Of a DNA stretch of 33,320 bases, positions 1 through 10,742 are shown in pieces (the first letter of the stretch is position 1; the number at the start of each line of letters is the position of its first letter). Source of the stretch: Chara braunii. Taxonomy: Eukaryota > Streptophyta > Charophyceae > Charales > Characeae. The notes beneath the pieces were generated by a model. It ran no database searches, was not told the DNA's origin, and saw only the letters and a list, made by a program, of their open reading frames with translations. The stretch spans positions 5,612,996 to 5,646,315 of the forward strand of contig BFEA01000008.1 in assembly GCA_003427395.1 (NCBI GenBank), read 5' to 3'. The translations under genes were made by a program, and so were the position numbers.

Positions 1-62
<62 letters not shown>
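1..62. repeat. (TC)n microsatellite
   Basis: About 31 uninterrupted TC units start the window, so the tract probably continues outside it. Nothing coding follows for several hundred bases. Confidence 0.99.
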
Positions 63-65
<3 letters not shown>

Positions 66-339
66 CAGACACTCAAGTGTGTGTCTGTGTGTGATATTGA
101 AATGGTGTTTTCAAAGAACGAAGACGTGCATTGATTGGAATAGGAAAGAATAGGAAAAAAACATTAGGGAAATACCTGTCTTTGAGCCCGTAATGAAAGA
201 AATTGCAAGGTGATGACCAGGTCAATGCTTGGAGCTCGGAACTTGTGGACCGCACGATGTGAATGACAGGGATCGCCGTTGTAAGCATGACATGCTTTTA
301 GACACTTTGCATCCTCACTTTTCATATACACACACCTTC

Positions 340-342
<3 letters not shown>

Positions 343-404
<62 letters not shown>

Positions 405-432
405 AAAAAAAAAAAAAAAAAAAAAAAAAAAA
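343..432. repeat. (GA)n tract followed by poly(A)
   Basis: About 30 GA units (343-402) run, after one C, into about 29 A (404-432). Apparent proteins across this tract (runs of Arg-Glu or Ser-Leu followed by Lys or Phe) are artefacts of the simple repeat. Confidence 0.98.
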
Positions 433-899
433 CAAGCACACATGCAAGGACTTGACGGACTGATCGTCAGGCAGGGCCAAAGGCGGGGGAGGGGCACTGT
501 AGGGAGGGCGTAGTGACCTTTAAATCAGTGTCTTCAATGAATGGTGGAAGGACTTCAATCGCCTGCACAAGTCCATGAAATGAACGCCATCTCGCAGGGA
601 GCGCGTCGGGGTACGGAATGGTCACGTAAGGCAGTATAAAGGACCGAGGCAGGTGTGCTTCACCGCATCTGCAGGGCGCCGCATTGCCTATGCCTTCTCT
701 CGCTTGAGGGTTGGCCTTCGCCGCGCGACAATCTCATCGTACTCGCCATCGCTGCACAGGTGCGATCTAATGACAGGTGCGTCCATCGCTGCTATCGTGG
801 GCGAGCGATCATGAATCTTTCTGCGTCATCCTCGACGCCACGTAGCACTCTCTTCCGCGGGGGTGGGCAGATCGGAAGGGGACATGTCCCTAAGTCCAA
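433..899. other. Non-coding stretch, nothing recognised
   Basis: No coherent reading frame, RNA gene or repeat family is visible. It lies upstream of the + strand pseudogene and may hold its promoter or the left end of a Harbinger-type element, but I could not identify a terminal inverted repeat. Confidence 0.5.
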
Positions 900-2453
900 A
901 TGCCGCGTGGTGAGGCGTCAGAGGGTGCGATGGGGGCTGATAGAGGAGAAGACGTGTCGCCCATGGAAGTCGATTCGATGGAATCGCTGACACTTAGGTT
1001 TGGGAGAGACAGCATAACAAGGGAGCAATTCATCGGACTGACTGGGCTTGGTGTGCCAGGAATGCCACATGTCGATGGTAGTGGAAGCTTGAGCTTCGAA
1101 GGGATTGTCACCGGTGAGTCGGGAGCTCAAAGACTTGTCACGCTAGCGGCGACATTACTCTCCACAGTTTCACACGTCGACAAAGGACCTCTCCAACCTG
1201 CACATGCACATCATGTTGAACCGTCAAACACCATCGTTGGCTCATTAGGCAGGGTCAGTCCATTGTCAAATGTGGGAAGCATGGCTGTCCACGGCGCCAC
1301 CAGCACTGGGGGGGAGAGGCGAGAAGAAGGAAGGCGCGAGGAGGCGGGAAGAAAGGACGAGACGAGGGATCATACTCGGCGGGCATACGACGAAGACGAC
1401 GAGGCTCTCATCAACAAGAAGAAAAAATCGCGGTAGGAGGAGGAGTTGGACGCGGTCCAAGCTCTGGACAGACGGGAAGACATTTTGGGGAAGCGGACCT
1501 GGTCGCCTCATCGCGCGCTGCACACTCTTGGGCAGACTACAATTGTGCAGTCGTCAATGGTGATGCGGCGCCAACGCTCCCCTAGGCCTAATCATGCCCA
1601 CCGCCGACGTCCCCCACTTCGGAATCGACGATCCAGCGCAGCGTGAGCCAGCTCTTCACAGGGCGAGGGAGATGGAGAACGTCGCCATGCTCGTGATCCA
1701 CGAGTGGATCTTTAGGTCCCCTTCCAGACCCGATGGTTTCGCCCGCGCGGAATCGTATGTCACCATTGATTACCCAATGGGTATGGCGAGAGCAGTGTGG
1801 CAGTGAGTGGAGTGGTCGAGGGTGGTCTGTCCTAGCATGGTTTATCATACGGTCGCCCTCAAGATGGACATTCCGTTGTGGTATGCTGGGGCATACATCG
1901 AGGACAGGCAGGAGGATGATGACATGGCTGCCCATCAGGAGTCTGCGGTCTTGCGTTTGGCCTCGTGCTTTGACGATGCGAGTCGTCGCCGCCACGGCAG
2001 CTTGTTGAAGATGTCCCAGTCAAGGTTGAGCAGAATCGGGAATGCTTTCTGCCTCCCTTTCGCCGCATGCATGTGGATCATGCGTATGGGAGGTGACGAC
2101 GTCCGCTCCCACGAGGAGGCGTCCTACTACTCGCAGCTCGTTGCAAAGCCCACACTGTTGGTGGGAGGGTCACATGCGTTCAACTGGCGCAGGCATATTG
2201 TTAACTTCAGGAATGCTGTTTTGTCTCGCCTTGGGAAGCCGCCCTTGACGTTGGGTGTGTTTCCCAACTACATCCCGGAGTGGGCAGCATGTCGAGTGCG
2301 CTTCAACTACAACGCCAGTTTGGCGGACCCTGATGTTGTGGCGAGGATGGACTGGATGGGGATGGGACCTGTTGATGGCGAAAGGAAGGACGATGGAGAC
2401 GATGGCGATGGAGCGTCGTTAAAGTCGTCGGAGTGGCAGTCCTGCACCTCGTT
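900..2453 (+). pseudogene. Broken unknown-function ORF, possible accessory ORF of a Harbinger-type element
   Basis: Seen: an ATG frame at 900 runs 178 codons to a TAG at 1434-1436 and stays open in the same frame past it to about 1640. The text then continues one frame over from 1594, interrupted only by a TGA at 1804-1806, with an acidic Asp/Gly-rich tail near 2380-2430. The first part is low-complexity and ends in an acidic/Lys-rich stretch (DEDDEALINKKKK). The second part has a compositionally normal globular look with several Trp (VIHEWIFRSP, FCLPFAACMWIMR, NWRRHIVNFRNAVLSR). No Myb, zinc-finger or catalytic motif is evident. Inference: Harbinger elements usually carry a second protein beside the transposase, and this frame converges on a transposase 1.1 kb away, so it may be that partner. 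A splice donor-like GTGAGT overlaps the TGA (1803-1808), so an intron cannot be fully excluded. It could also be an unrelated repeat gene. Confidence 0.4.
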
Positions 2454-3528
2454 CTTGCCTTGTCCGCGTACGGAGCGGAAGCGCCCCTGGTTGATGGCAC
2501 CACGTCCCCAGGGGGGGGGGGGGGAGGAAGATGGGGGGGTGCTGTTTGGCGGGGCTTTGTTTGTAGACGGGCTGTGTGCTGGTCTGGCTGGTTGCCAGTG
2601 TAGTTGGTTCGACAGAGCGCCTTGTGTACCACGTGCACTACGTAATGGAAGCCATTATGATAATGGCACCTTTAAAAATAAAAAAACAAAAGCAAAAAAA
2701 AAAACGGCGTTCGTGTGTGCGATTGCATGTTTGTCATGTCCGCTGTCTTTTCATGTTCGTCTCACCCATATCCTTGCTTATCTTGTGCGTATGATGTGCG
2801 AGAGTCTGTTGTCTACTCATTGCATGTGTTCTGAATGTTGTTATGGAGAAATCGTGAATGTCTTGTTTGATATTCGGTGCAACCTTCGCCTGCATCGATT
2901 GTTGTTTTGTATAGACGAAGACATGCGTGCTCAATTGTCGAACTTTTTGTTTGTTTATTTGTTTTTCCGTTCACGCTCAGAACACAAAAGATTGCATACG
3001 AATGAACAGAGTACGGAAGCCAAAAAAAAAAAAAAAAAGACAAGTACATAACTGAAAATCGGAACCACGCCAGACGTTTGTTTGAATGCAGGAACTAAAC
3101 GATCGCGTTTTTGTTCTCAATTCGACGCACGAATGACCACAAAAAGTTTTTGCATGCACAGGAACGAAAAAAAGCGCCAGAAATGAGGTTGGCACAATGC
3201 GCTGGAAATGTACAAAAAAACACAATAAAGGCAAGCGTTGTCTTCATGAAATCCACGATGGAACACCTGTCCATCACACTTCAAATGTTCCGCGTAGAAA
3301 ACAAACAACCAAAAAAGACAAAAAAAAAAAAAAAAAAAGGAGACGGAGTTGTCCAGCAACAAAACTACAGGACACTGCCGCCCGACAACGTCGACACCCC
3401 TTCCATCCCCAGCAACACGACGTTTGTTGCCCACAAGCAAACCTTGCACACGCCCGCCCGTCGAGTTCCACGTAGAGACCGACGCCTGAGGAACCGCCGC
3501 AGAGACACTACGCACGTTCACTCGTGTG
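2454..3528. other. Non-coding spacer with A tracts
   Basis: Between the two convergent frames I see only AT-rich sequence with A runs at 2694-2704, 3022-3038 and 3320-3338 and a G run near 2511-2523. The open frame of the upstream pseudogene extends on to 3051, but the translated text becomes low-complexity and Lys-rich, so I do not treat it as coding. Confidence 0.5.
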
Positions 3529-4978
3529 TCATGGGCTCCGCAAGTTCTTCGAGCAAGGCCAGCGCCCGAGGCCGATTGAAGTTCTCCGCAATGCGGTAGG
3601 GAGGGTGATCCAACCCCAAGTCCAGTTGCCGACGCACACCATTCGCGCGTCCACCTCCCACAAAAAGTTCTCGTCAAAGTCTATGTCGGCGTCCAGGAGG
3701 ATGTTGTGCAGAATGCACACGACGACGAACTGTTGTGGGAGAGTAGCCATATTCGTTTTGTGTGTGCGGAGGAAATGCCTCCACATCCCCTTCCGCTTTC
3801 CGAAAGCTCTCTCCACCGCTCCTCTGGCAACCTTCTGCTTGTTGTCAAACCTCTCCTCGTCGGCGCACTGATCGGCCCCTCCATAAGGTACGACGATCCA
3901 CTCCATGGGAGGATAGCCTTTATCGCTGAGGATGTACCCATGTCACCTCGTGTGTTCTCACCCCGAATGGCAGCAGCACAGCAGGACCACGGAAAAGATC
4001 CCCCTCCTCAGCGAGCGTCCAAAGATTGGAAAGCTGAAGCACAAGTTTATCGTGGCAGATCCCAGGATAGCCAATGTGAACGTCCATCACACATAAGTCC
4101 AGGTGGACGACCACTTGCGCAGCCACCGAAAGGCGATGCTTCTGGTCGAAGTAGTTCTCCAATTGTGCGTGCGCAGGTTTGTCCACATAGTTGTGTGTGC
4201 AGTCTATGTAGCCGTAGCAGTTGGGGAAACCTTTCGCCTAGTAGGCGCGCAAGACGACCAGCCACTGCAACCCAGAAGGCCAGCTGATCTTCTTCCGGAA
4301 CACCTTTGGAAGCGCCCTCATGATGTCCACTGCAATCAATCCTGATGCGCGTCCAATGTTGAACGACGACGTGCTGCTCTCATATGTCTGCCAACTTGCC
4401 CAACGATAAAGCGCGTACGCGACGATGCGATCCGACATCAAAGGCACTCTATAGAATGTCACCCTCCGCTGCAGATGAGGGGACAGCGCCTCGACGATCT
4501 CTCGGAACACTCTAGGCGACATCCGCAACTTCTCCTTGTAGTAGCCCTTTGTCGTGTCGTCAACCCGTCGAAGATCCTCCCTTGTCCCTCCCGTCCTCCT
4601 CGTCCACCCACTCGGCGTCGCCTGCGGGATCACACCCGATGCCATGGCGTAACAGAATTGGACAATGGATTCCGATAACGACACACAATCGGGTGCATCT
4701 ATCACCTGTTGCATCAGCTGCCTCTGCTTGCGAACGTACAATCTCATCCTCAGGCTAGTTGTCGTTCTCTCAATGCGATAACGAATGGCGATCGTTGATA
4801 CAACTGCGACCACCTCGCTTCTCTTCGATGTCGTTAATACCTTCGCACCACCCAGGAGCTCTCCCTTCATCGTTAGGACTTGCAATGCGCAAGCGCCCAC
4901 CACTCGTTCGCTTGCTGGCGCCCTCGCTGCACCTTTTGCACGTCGATGGGGCCCGCGGGCGCACTCTCCACGTTCCAT
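3529..4978 (-). pseudogene. PIF/Harbinger-type (HARBI1-like) DDE transposase, broken
   Basis: Known role: cut-and-paste transposition by a DDE nuclease. Seen: an ATG at 4978 opens a frame with a helical N-terminal half (RMSPRVFREIVEAL, ALYRWASWQTYES), a TAG at 4240-4238, then in the same frame FPNCYGYIDCTHNYVDKPA (first Asp, codon 4204-4202) and HIGYPGICHDKLVLQ (second Asp). A frameshift near 3940-3950 follows, after which the text resumes as LSDKGYPPMEW and ends with GAVERAFGKRKGMWRHF (the catalytic Glu) and VVVCILHNILLD, a typical Harbinger C-terminus. All three acidic residues survive. The length of about 480 codons is a little long for the family because of a variable N-terminus. One nonsense codon and one frameshift mean it is inactive as it stands. 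It converges on the + strand frame ending near 2453. Confidence 0.85.
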
Positions 4979-6159
4979 GGAAGCGTTACGTTCGCGCTCA
5001 GCTGTGACGGCCCAAAGAGCACAGTAGAGAACCGTTACACATACACGCTACGTCGCCCAGCGTTCCAATGCCCACATTTTAAGCCATGGCCGCCATCACT
5101 CCTCCGCACAAACGTTTCGCCTTAGTCTCCAATCCAGCCGCCAGAACGCCTCAGGCGTAGATGCATCACAATGGAGAGTTTGAAATTCGAAATTCGAACC
5201 AGGATGTTGGCGCCCTTTTTTTTTTCGTCAGCCTGGTAGGCCTCCTCGCCGCCGCCACTGGACCACGCCCGAGGACACACGAACATCCCAGAACGATGAC
5301 GAACATCCACCCCCGCAACCGCATGTATGCGTATGAAATTGGTCGTCGGAGACCTGGGACCCATCGAATTAGGACGCGGTGTAACAACGACCCCGAAAAC
5401 CGAAAGTTTTTCCAAGGACTTCATCTTAATTCCTGAGGACTTTCCAGGGAGGTTCTAACGAGGCCTTAAGCGTCTTGTCTGGTGTTTCTTACCTTTTTAG
5501 AAACTTGGTATTCCCACTTAGTATGGGCATGCTTTCCCCACCAATCCTTTTTTTTGTTTGTTTTTTTTCCCAAATTAACACCCAGCGGTGATGTTACCCA
5601 CCAATCCTTGGCTGTCGTTTTGTAGGATGGGAGATAAGGACGGCCAGAACTTGTGAATCCATTCGTTTTTTTTTGGGGACCATTTCTCAATTCATGTGTG
5701 ATATCCTTGTGCAGGGGCTGGGTTCCACTTATGCCGCTTAGGTGGGCTAGGTCTTCCTTGGGCCCAATCCCTCACAAGACCCCACCCTTCTCTCGATATG
5801 CGCTGGTGCACCCCAACTCCCCTCTATCCTACCTCACTTGAGGATCGTCACTCTCTGATGGAGTGACCTGACCAGACAGCGGTCGCTGGCAGCAATGCTA
5901 AGTGGGAGCCCCCTTTCACCCTGAGTTGCGGCATTGTCGCATGACCGTCATCGTATGGGTACCTCGGGAGGTAAGTGTGAATCAATTACTACTAGCCCCA
6001 TGAGTAGACCCAAGAGTGCCCCCCTCATCCAGGGTCTTTGCTTAGAGTTCCCTGCTTTGGACTAGCCCAAGCAGTGTCCAATGGCCATATGGCCAAGTTC
6101 TAACCTATGAGAGACACAAGCGGTTAAAGGGTAGCTGAAAATTCAGGAATGAAAATTAT
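4979..6159. other. Non-coding stretch, nothing recognised
   Basis: No coherent frame is seen. The word CCCACCAATCCTT occurs twice (about 5537 and 5598) in otherwise unremarkable sequence. The right terminus of the Harbinger-type element should lie here, but I could not pair it with a left terminus. Confidence 0.45.
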
Positions 6160-6375
6160 GAAGTGAGAGTTTTTGGCAGTCTGAAAATCCTGAATGGTCC
6201 TGAAGTGGTGAAAGGTCTGAAGACCCTGAGAACCACCTGTTTAGGCAGGCTGCATCCTGAAGTGGTGAAGTGAGAGTTTTGGGCAGTCTGAAAATCCTGA
6301 ATGGTCATAAAGCGGTGAAAGGTCCGAAGACCCTGAAAACCACTGTTTAGGCAAACTGCATCATGAAGTGGTGAA
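6160..6375. repeat. 107-bp tandem duplication
   Basis: Two copies (6160-6266 and 6267-about 6375) start with GAAGTGAGAGTTTT and share the words GCAGTCTGAAAATCCTGAA and GAAGACCCTGA. They differ by scattered substitutions and small indels. Each contains shorter CTGAAGTGGTGA echoes. Both strands are non-coding as far as I can see. Confidence 0.9.
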
Positions 6376-6816
6376 GGGTGTCCTGAAGTGGTGATGAAAA
6401 ATACGACTGTTGTTAACCTTCTTTCGTCCACTTGATTCTATGTCTGGAGTCTTCTGTATATGTGATTGATCTATATCTCCGCACTTGGGGTCAACCCCCG
6501 GTTGTTGTATATCATTTATTTCAAAGTTGTATTAATATGACTTCCTTTTCGAATCCCTAGCCTCATGATATATGAGTCTGCATATGTCGACGGTAAATCT
6601 GCGTATGTCTGTTGTAAGCCTGCACATGTCTACTATACAACATGATCTATTATACTGGATCACACGACCAAACCTTTACATAACCCAGTAGAACCACCCT
6701 ACAACCTGCCCGGCAAGGGCCCCTAGGTCAACTGTGTGACATGAAAAACGACCGTAAAAAACAAGAGAAACGAATGTAAAATGAGTTATAAAAATCGAAA
6801 TTGTTCCTGCCTTTGT
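6376..6816. other. Non-coding stretch with a 21-bp triple repeat
   Basis: At 6577-6639 a 21-bp unit (TCTGCATATGTC plus nine variable bases) occurs three times in a row, with starts at 6577, 6598 and 6619. Otherwise AT-rich DNA leads up to the truncated start of family 1 copy A. Confidence 0.6.
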
Positions 6817-7261
6817 TATTGCAGCAGCTAAACACCTTGGCTTTGGATCAGTCCCCATCGTCGTCTGCCCATAGAGAAGGAATAAATACCTGGGAAACCT
6901 GCTCAATGTCGCTCTGTGATGACCTACCTGAGATTCGGCTAGCGTGTGGTTCACATGCCTTGTACCGTGAGGATTATAAAGGGATAGCCCATGCGAGTTT
7001 TTGTTTTCGTACATATGACAGTCAATACACTTCATGTACAACACCCTGACATGTCGTTCCCAATCGGTAGACGGGCTGGAACGGCAACACCTCTACAATT
7101 GTGGTCGGCATGTCTCTGTCCTAGCATGTTGGAGCCACATGGCCTGCCTATGTTGTGCCATTCAATGCAGCAACTGTGACTGCGAGAATTTGATGCACTG
7201 CTTCCACAGTCCACACCCGAACCGGCCCTGTCCGGTTTGTAGGGGTCGGCACTTATTATAG
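6817..7261 (+). pseudogene. Family 1 copy A: RING-like modules 3 and 4, 5'-truncated
   Basis: Homology to the long copy at 17335-18324 begins abruptly at the LLQQLNTLALD segment. The frame then reads CSMSLCDDLPEIRLACGSHA (module 3) and, after frame changes around 7020-7050, a module 4 with YNCGRH, CSNCDCENLMHCFHSPHP and CPVCRGRH. Most zinc-ligand positions are kept, but one Cys of module 3 has become Tyr (ALYRED against ALCCED). The stop at 7259-7261 matches the end of copy C. Indels and lack of upstream coding make this a fragment of the family 1 element and not a separate gene. Confidence 0.75.
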
Positions 7262-8037
7262 GCAATGGCTTCTCCTCAACTCAAAATCTTATCCAACCCA
7301 AACATCGACTGTCCTCCCGTGCCATTCTAGAGTAGTTTGCTCCAGTGGTGAGTATTTAGAACCCTGTGAGAACTCCACCTCCTATTTCCTTCTTCCCCCC
7401 TCTTTTGTACTTCTCGTAAAAGCATATGGATAAGCATCATTAAACCACCAGTACTTGGCCCAGCTATCGGCCGCGGCGCTTCCCCGTTAACGCGCCGCGG
7501 CATTTGGGCTTCGGCCTACTGGACCGCATTGGCTGGAGGCCACTGCCAAAATGAAAACGAAAAAGACCGACGGCAGTTCTGCAGGACTTGGCACGCAGGG
7601 GGCTGCGAGGCTCGACTTCGATAGTTGGGCCAAGTACTAGTGGTTGAATATAAGTTGAAGATCTTGGGCAAAATGAACAGGAATATACCTCCACCTTTAC
7701 TTTGCCTCCTTTCATGATGTGCAAGTGAGCAATTATTGCACACAGGGATGTGGGCAATTCATGCTCAACCACAATAAACGTGGCAAGCCTTTACATGAGA
7801 GGCACAGTAAACGGGGAAATGCAAGGACAAATGAAAGGGGTACCCAAAAAAGCCAGAGTCAACACAATTAAGAAAGGGATTTAAACGCTTCTATTTTGCT
7901 CAGTGTTGCTTGCTATAAAGGTAACTGCTTCATTGTTGGTCGGTTTCAAACTCAAGTGTTTTCGTTTTCTGCAATAGGACTAAAGCTGCTTTGATTTCGG
8001 ATCTACTCATTTGGGTGGAATAGGGGCAAAACACATG
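7262..8037 (+). other. Family 1 copy A: 3' UTR
   Basis: It aligns by eye with 13942-14731 and with 18325-18852 plus 20566-20657. Shared words include GCCATTCTAGAGT shortly after the stop, GTGCAAGTG, CACAATAAACGTGG (CACAATCAACGTGG in the others), GGCACAGTAAA, and finally CTGCAATAGGAC and GGGTGGAATAGGGG. It is interrupted by a MITE at 7444-7644 and ends at a (CAA)n tract. Confidence 0.75.
7444..7644 (+). mobile_element. MITE M1, TTAA-flanked, about 200 bp
   Basis: The left terminus ACCACCAGTACTTGGCCCAG (7444 on) pairs with the reverse complement of the right terminus ending at 7644, giving imperfect terminal inverted repeats of about 26 bp. Flanks are TTAA (7440-7443) and TGAA (7645-7648). The interior is GC-rich with a CCGTTAACG core. 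The related family 1 copy B has an unoccupied GAGCATCGTTAAG at the corresponding point, which supports TTAA as the target. No coding capacity. TTAA duplication is the hallmark of piggyBac-type elements, so it may be mobilised by one. Confidence 0.85.
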
Positions 8038-8060
8038 CAACAACAACAACAACAACAACA
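8038..8060. repeat. (CAA)n microsatellite at an element junction
   Basis: Nearly eight CAA units separate the 3' end of family 1 copy A from a second, 5'-truncated family 1 fragment. The (CA)n tract at 14732-14798 occupies the same structural position. Confidence 0.95.
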
Positions 8061-8660
8061 CTGATTTCAAAGCAGCGGTGACCTCCTTGACATGGCGTAT
8101 GCTTGCTAGGAGCCATCCGCCCAGTGTCCTGGTCGGAGGCTGGACTGCATATGTGCGTGGCCAGCAGCGTCCGCTACCCACTCAAGTCACACGGCTCTCC
8201 AACTGGTTTTGTCGCATGGCGCGTTGATCAATTGCTCACCCGTTGCCGAATGCTCATTCTGCAGACAGGCAACATCCGCCCTCAACACAACCACTCGCAA
8301 TGCGCACCTGCCCACTCCCGAACACCGATTCCGAACACAGGCAGCATCAACCCTCCACACAGCCAAACGCAGAAGGCCCGCCATCTCTTGCCGTTACTAC
8401 CGAAAGGGCGGATGCTTATGTGGATATGGCAACTCAGCTGAACACCAGACCAACCGCAAAAGACAATGGAAATGGTGTCGAAGTGCCTGTAGCAGGTGAT
8501 GGCCTGCATCCTACCAATGTCGCAACTGCTGCTGAAAGCGTGCCGCCTCCTGCACCGCTACCACTGCTACCGCCACCACTGCTACCGCCACCATCTTTTC
8601 CTCCACCACCACTTCCACCACCACCACACCACCACCACCTCCACTACCACCACCACGTGG
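8061..8660 (+). pseudogene. Family 1 fragment: RT C-terminus and Pro-rich linker
   Basis: The frame starts in the segment TDFKAAVTSLTWRMLARSH, matching the RT C-terminal region of the long copy near 15483 (TDFKAAVTSLTRRMLARGH). It continues through a Trp/Arg-rich stretch (GGWTAYVRGQQR, LSNWFCR) to a TGA near 8224. A linker follows with NVDTPTQ-like text (AYVDMATQ) and long Pro runs around 8540-8650 (LPPPLLPPPSFPPPPLPPPP) ending in His/Pro. At about 8660 it abuts a Ty3/gypsy integrase on the other strand. This fragment independently confirms that the RT C-terminus and the Pro-rich linker belong to one element. Confidence 0.75.
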
Positions 8661-10190
8661 CAGGACAATTGACAGAATGGAGTGCTGGAGCAAGTGGTGT
8701 ACCACACGGTTCATCTGCTCCGCCTGGTCGTTGGCTTCATGATGATTACCTGAAGTCACCTACAGTTGGGGCCCCATCTGCTCGGCCACCTTCTTCCACA
8801 ATTCACTCATAAAGCGGACATCTTTGTCACTCACTATGGGCCTCGACAACCACACACTTAGTTTTCCATGAAAAGTTTGAGCACTTGGTAAGTCTTAGCG
8901 CTCTCTAACATTGCGACTAACCTAGCGTACTTCGAAAATCGATTCACTATGACGATGATATGCCTCTTGCCACATTTCCTGGTCAGGAGGTCATGAGGGT
9001 GTCCATGAAATCCATGGACAAGCATCCGAGTCCAGCAGGGATAGGCAATGGCTTAATAAGGCCTAGAGGTGCTTGCAATGGGTCTTTGGTTTGTCACGCT
9101 GACAAACTTGGCATGTTTCTACATAGCACTTAGCATCCTCTACCATAGTGGGCCACAAACATCTCTGAACAAGGTTTGCTGAAGTCTTTTTATAGCCAGA
9201 GTGTTCGGTTGCATCATGACATTCGCCTAGTAACTAACTACGCAAAGACTCTCTATTTGGGACACACAGTCTTTTATTCCCAGTGTTTTCAAGGAACAGC
9301 AAACCGTCCACCACCACAAGCTCGTCAGAAGTGGCCTTGTTTTTGGCCTCGAGCTTGCGCATGATGTCTGTCACTAATGTGTCTTCCAATTAGGCATCCA
9401 CCATCGGTTGAGTTAGATCATGAGAAAGCCCAAACTTGGTTGTACTCACCCAAGTAATCTGCCCTACACGATAGAGGATACACAACCTTGTTGTACTCAC
9501 CCTTTAGGTGCTCGAGGCAGAAGTCATATTGATCAATGACTTTGATCCACCTCTTGAGTGCATATGAAAGAGTTGGCTGCATATTGATCCATTGCAGGGT
9601 TTCGTGGTCAGATCTCATTGTGATAAATCTACCCAAGAGATAGTGCCTCCAGTGTGTCAAGGCCTTGTAGAGGGCGTGAGGTCGCGATCATACGTAGACT
9701 TTACTAATTTTTGGGAGGGCATCTTCTTACTCATATACTCAATCGGCCTCAACTTTTTCCCCACTTGCTGGTGGAGAACCACGCCAATGCCATATTGGCT
9801 TGCGTTAGTGGTAACAATGAAAGACTTTTTTGAATTAGGAAGTTTAAGGACTTTGTGATGCATCAGAGCATACTTCAACCGCTTGAAGGCTCTTTTGCAA
9901 TCGTCTGTCCACTCCCAAGGGGTGTTAAGGCGTGTGAGATCTGCCAAGGGGGCTGCAATAGTGCTATAGTTCTTTACGAACGGGGGGTAATAACTAGTCA
10001 CCCCCAAAAAGGGTCTCACCTCAGTCAGAGATTGAGGTCATGGCTAGTCCCTAATATTAGCCACCTTTGCATCTTCAGGCCTAAGGTCATCTGCGTAGAT
10101 TTCATGACCCAAGTAATACGATATTGGTGCAACCAAACTCACATTTTTCCAAGTTAATCTTATTTTGGTGTTGTCGAAGGAGACCAAGCG
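8661..10190 (-). pseudogene. Ty3/gypsy pol, 3' half: RT thumb, RNase H, integrase (broken)
   Basis: Reading leftwards from 10190: the RT thumb (LLRQHQNKINLEKCEFG, then LGHEIYADDLRPEDAK), the connection and RNase H region (RPFLGVTSYYPPFVKNYS, VTTNASQYGIG, EYMSKKMP, then HWRHYLLGRFITMRSDHETL and EHLKGEYNK), and a poorly preserved integrase whose recognisable parts are VSDKDVRF (second Asp) and NHHEANDQAEQMN (catalytic Glu) near 8700-8840. Several stops and frameshifts are present, for example after DRDLT near 9660. It ends at about 8660 against family 1 sequence. These are standard LTR-retrotransposon enzymes: DNA synthesis, RNA removal and integration. No LTR was recognised. Confidence 0.85.
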
Positions 10191-10742
10191 CAATAGAAGG
10201 AGTCGTCGCCGAGTATCCAGACCTTTTCCAAGAGCTTATAGGGAGGTTGTCCATGCGATACAGATCATTTCTGGAAGCAAAGTGCCAAAGGGAAGGATCT
10301 ATAGGATGACCCCTGCAGAGTTGGATGAGTTTCGTCGAGAACTAAAAGAGTTGATGGAGAATGGATGGATTCGGCCTAGCACATCTCCCTCGGTGCACCA
10401 GTTTTTTTCATTCCGAAGAAAGGGGGATCCTTGAGGATGCGCATTGATTATACAAGACTCAATGCCATCACAGTTAAGAACGTCGAGCCTCTACCCCACA
10501 TTGACGACCTATTGGATACAGTGCATGAATGAGGGTACTTCACCAATACGGCTGAGGATCAACACAAAACTGCATTTTAGGCCCGGTACAATCTGTACAA
10601 GTTTGTCGTGATGCCTTTTGGTTTGTGCAATGCGCCGAGTACATTCCAACACGCCATAAATCGAATTTTCCATGATTACTTACAAAAGTTTATCGTTGTG
10701 TTCCTTGACGACATGCTTACCTTTAGTAAGACTGTTGAGGAG
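10191..10742 (+). pseudogene. Ty3/gypsy pol, 5' half of RT, inverted relative to its 3' half (broken)
   Basis: The + strand reads VVAEYPDLFQEL, then SGSKVPKGRIYRMTPAELDE and LMENGWIRPSTSPS. After a frameshift near 10405 it reads VFFIPKKGGSLRMRIDYTRL, VEPLPHIDDLLD, a stop near 10530, then FVVMPFGLCNAPSTFQ and the catalytic motif VVFLDDML (FLDD at 10701-10712) and FSKTVEE. Text stops at about 10742. This is the fingers/palm part of the same type of RT whose thumb starts at 10190 on the other strand; only about ten residues between them are missing. Inference: one pol gene with an internal inversion, not two independent copies. Confidence 0.85.

Noticed and set aside
229-513. Open frames on both strands across the (GA)n/poly(A) tract
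   Set aside because: Translation is Arg-Glu or Ser-Leu repeats followed by Lys or Phe, produced by the simple repeat.
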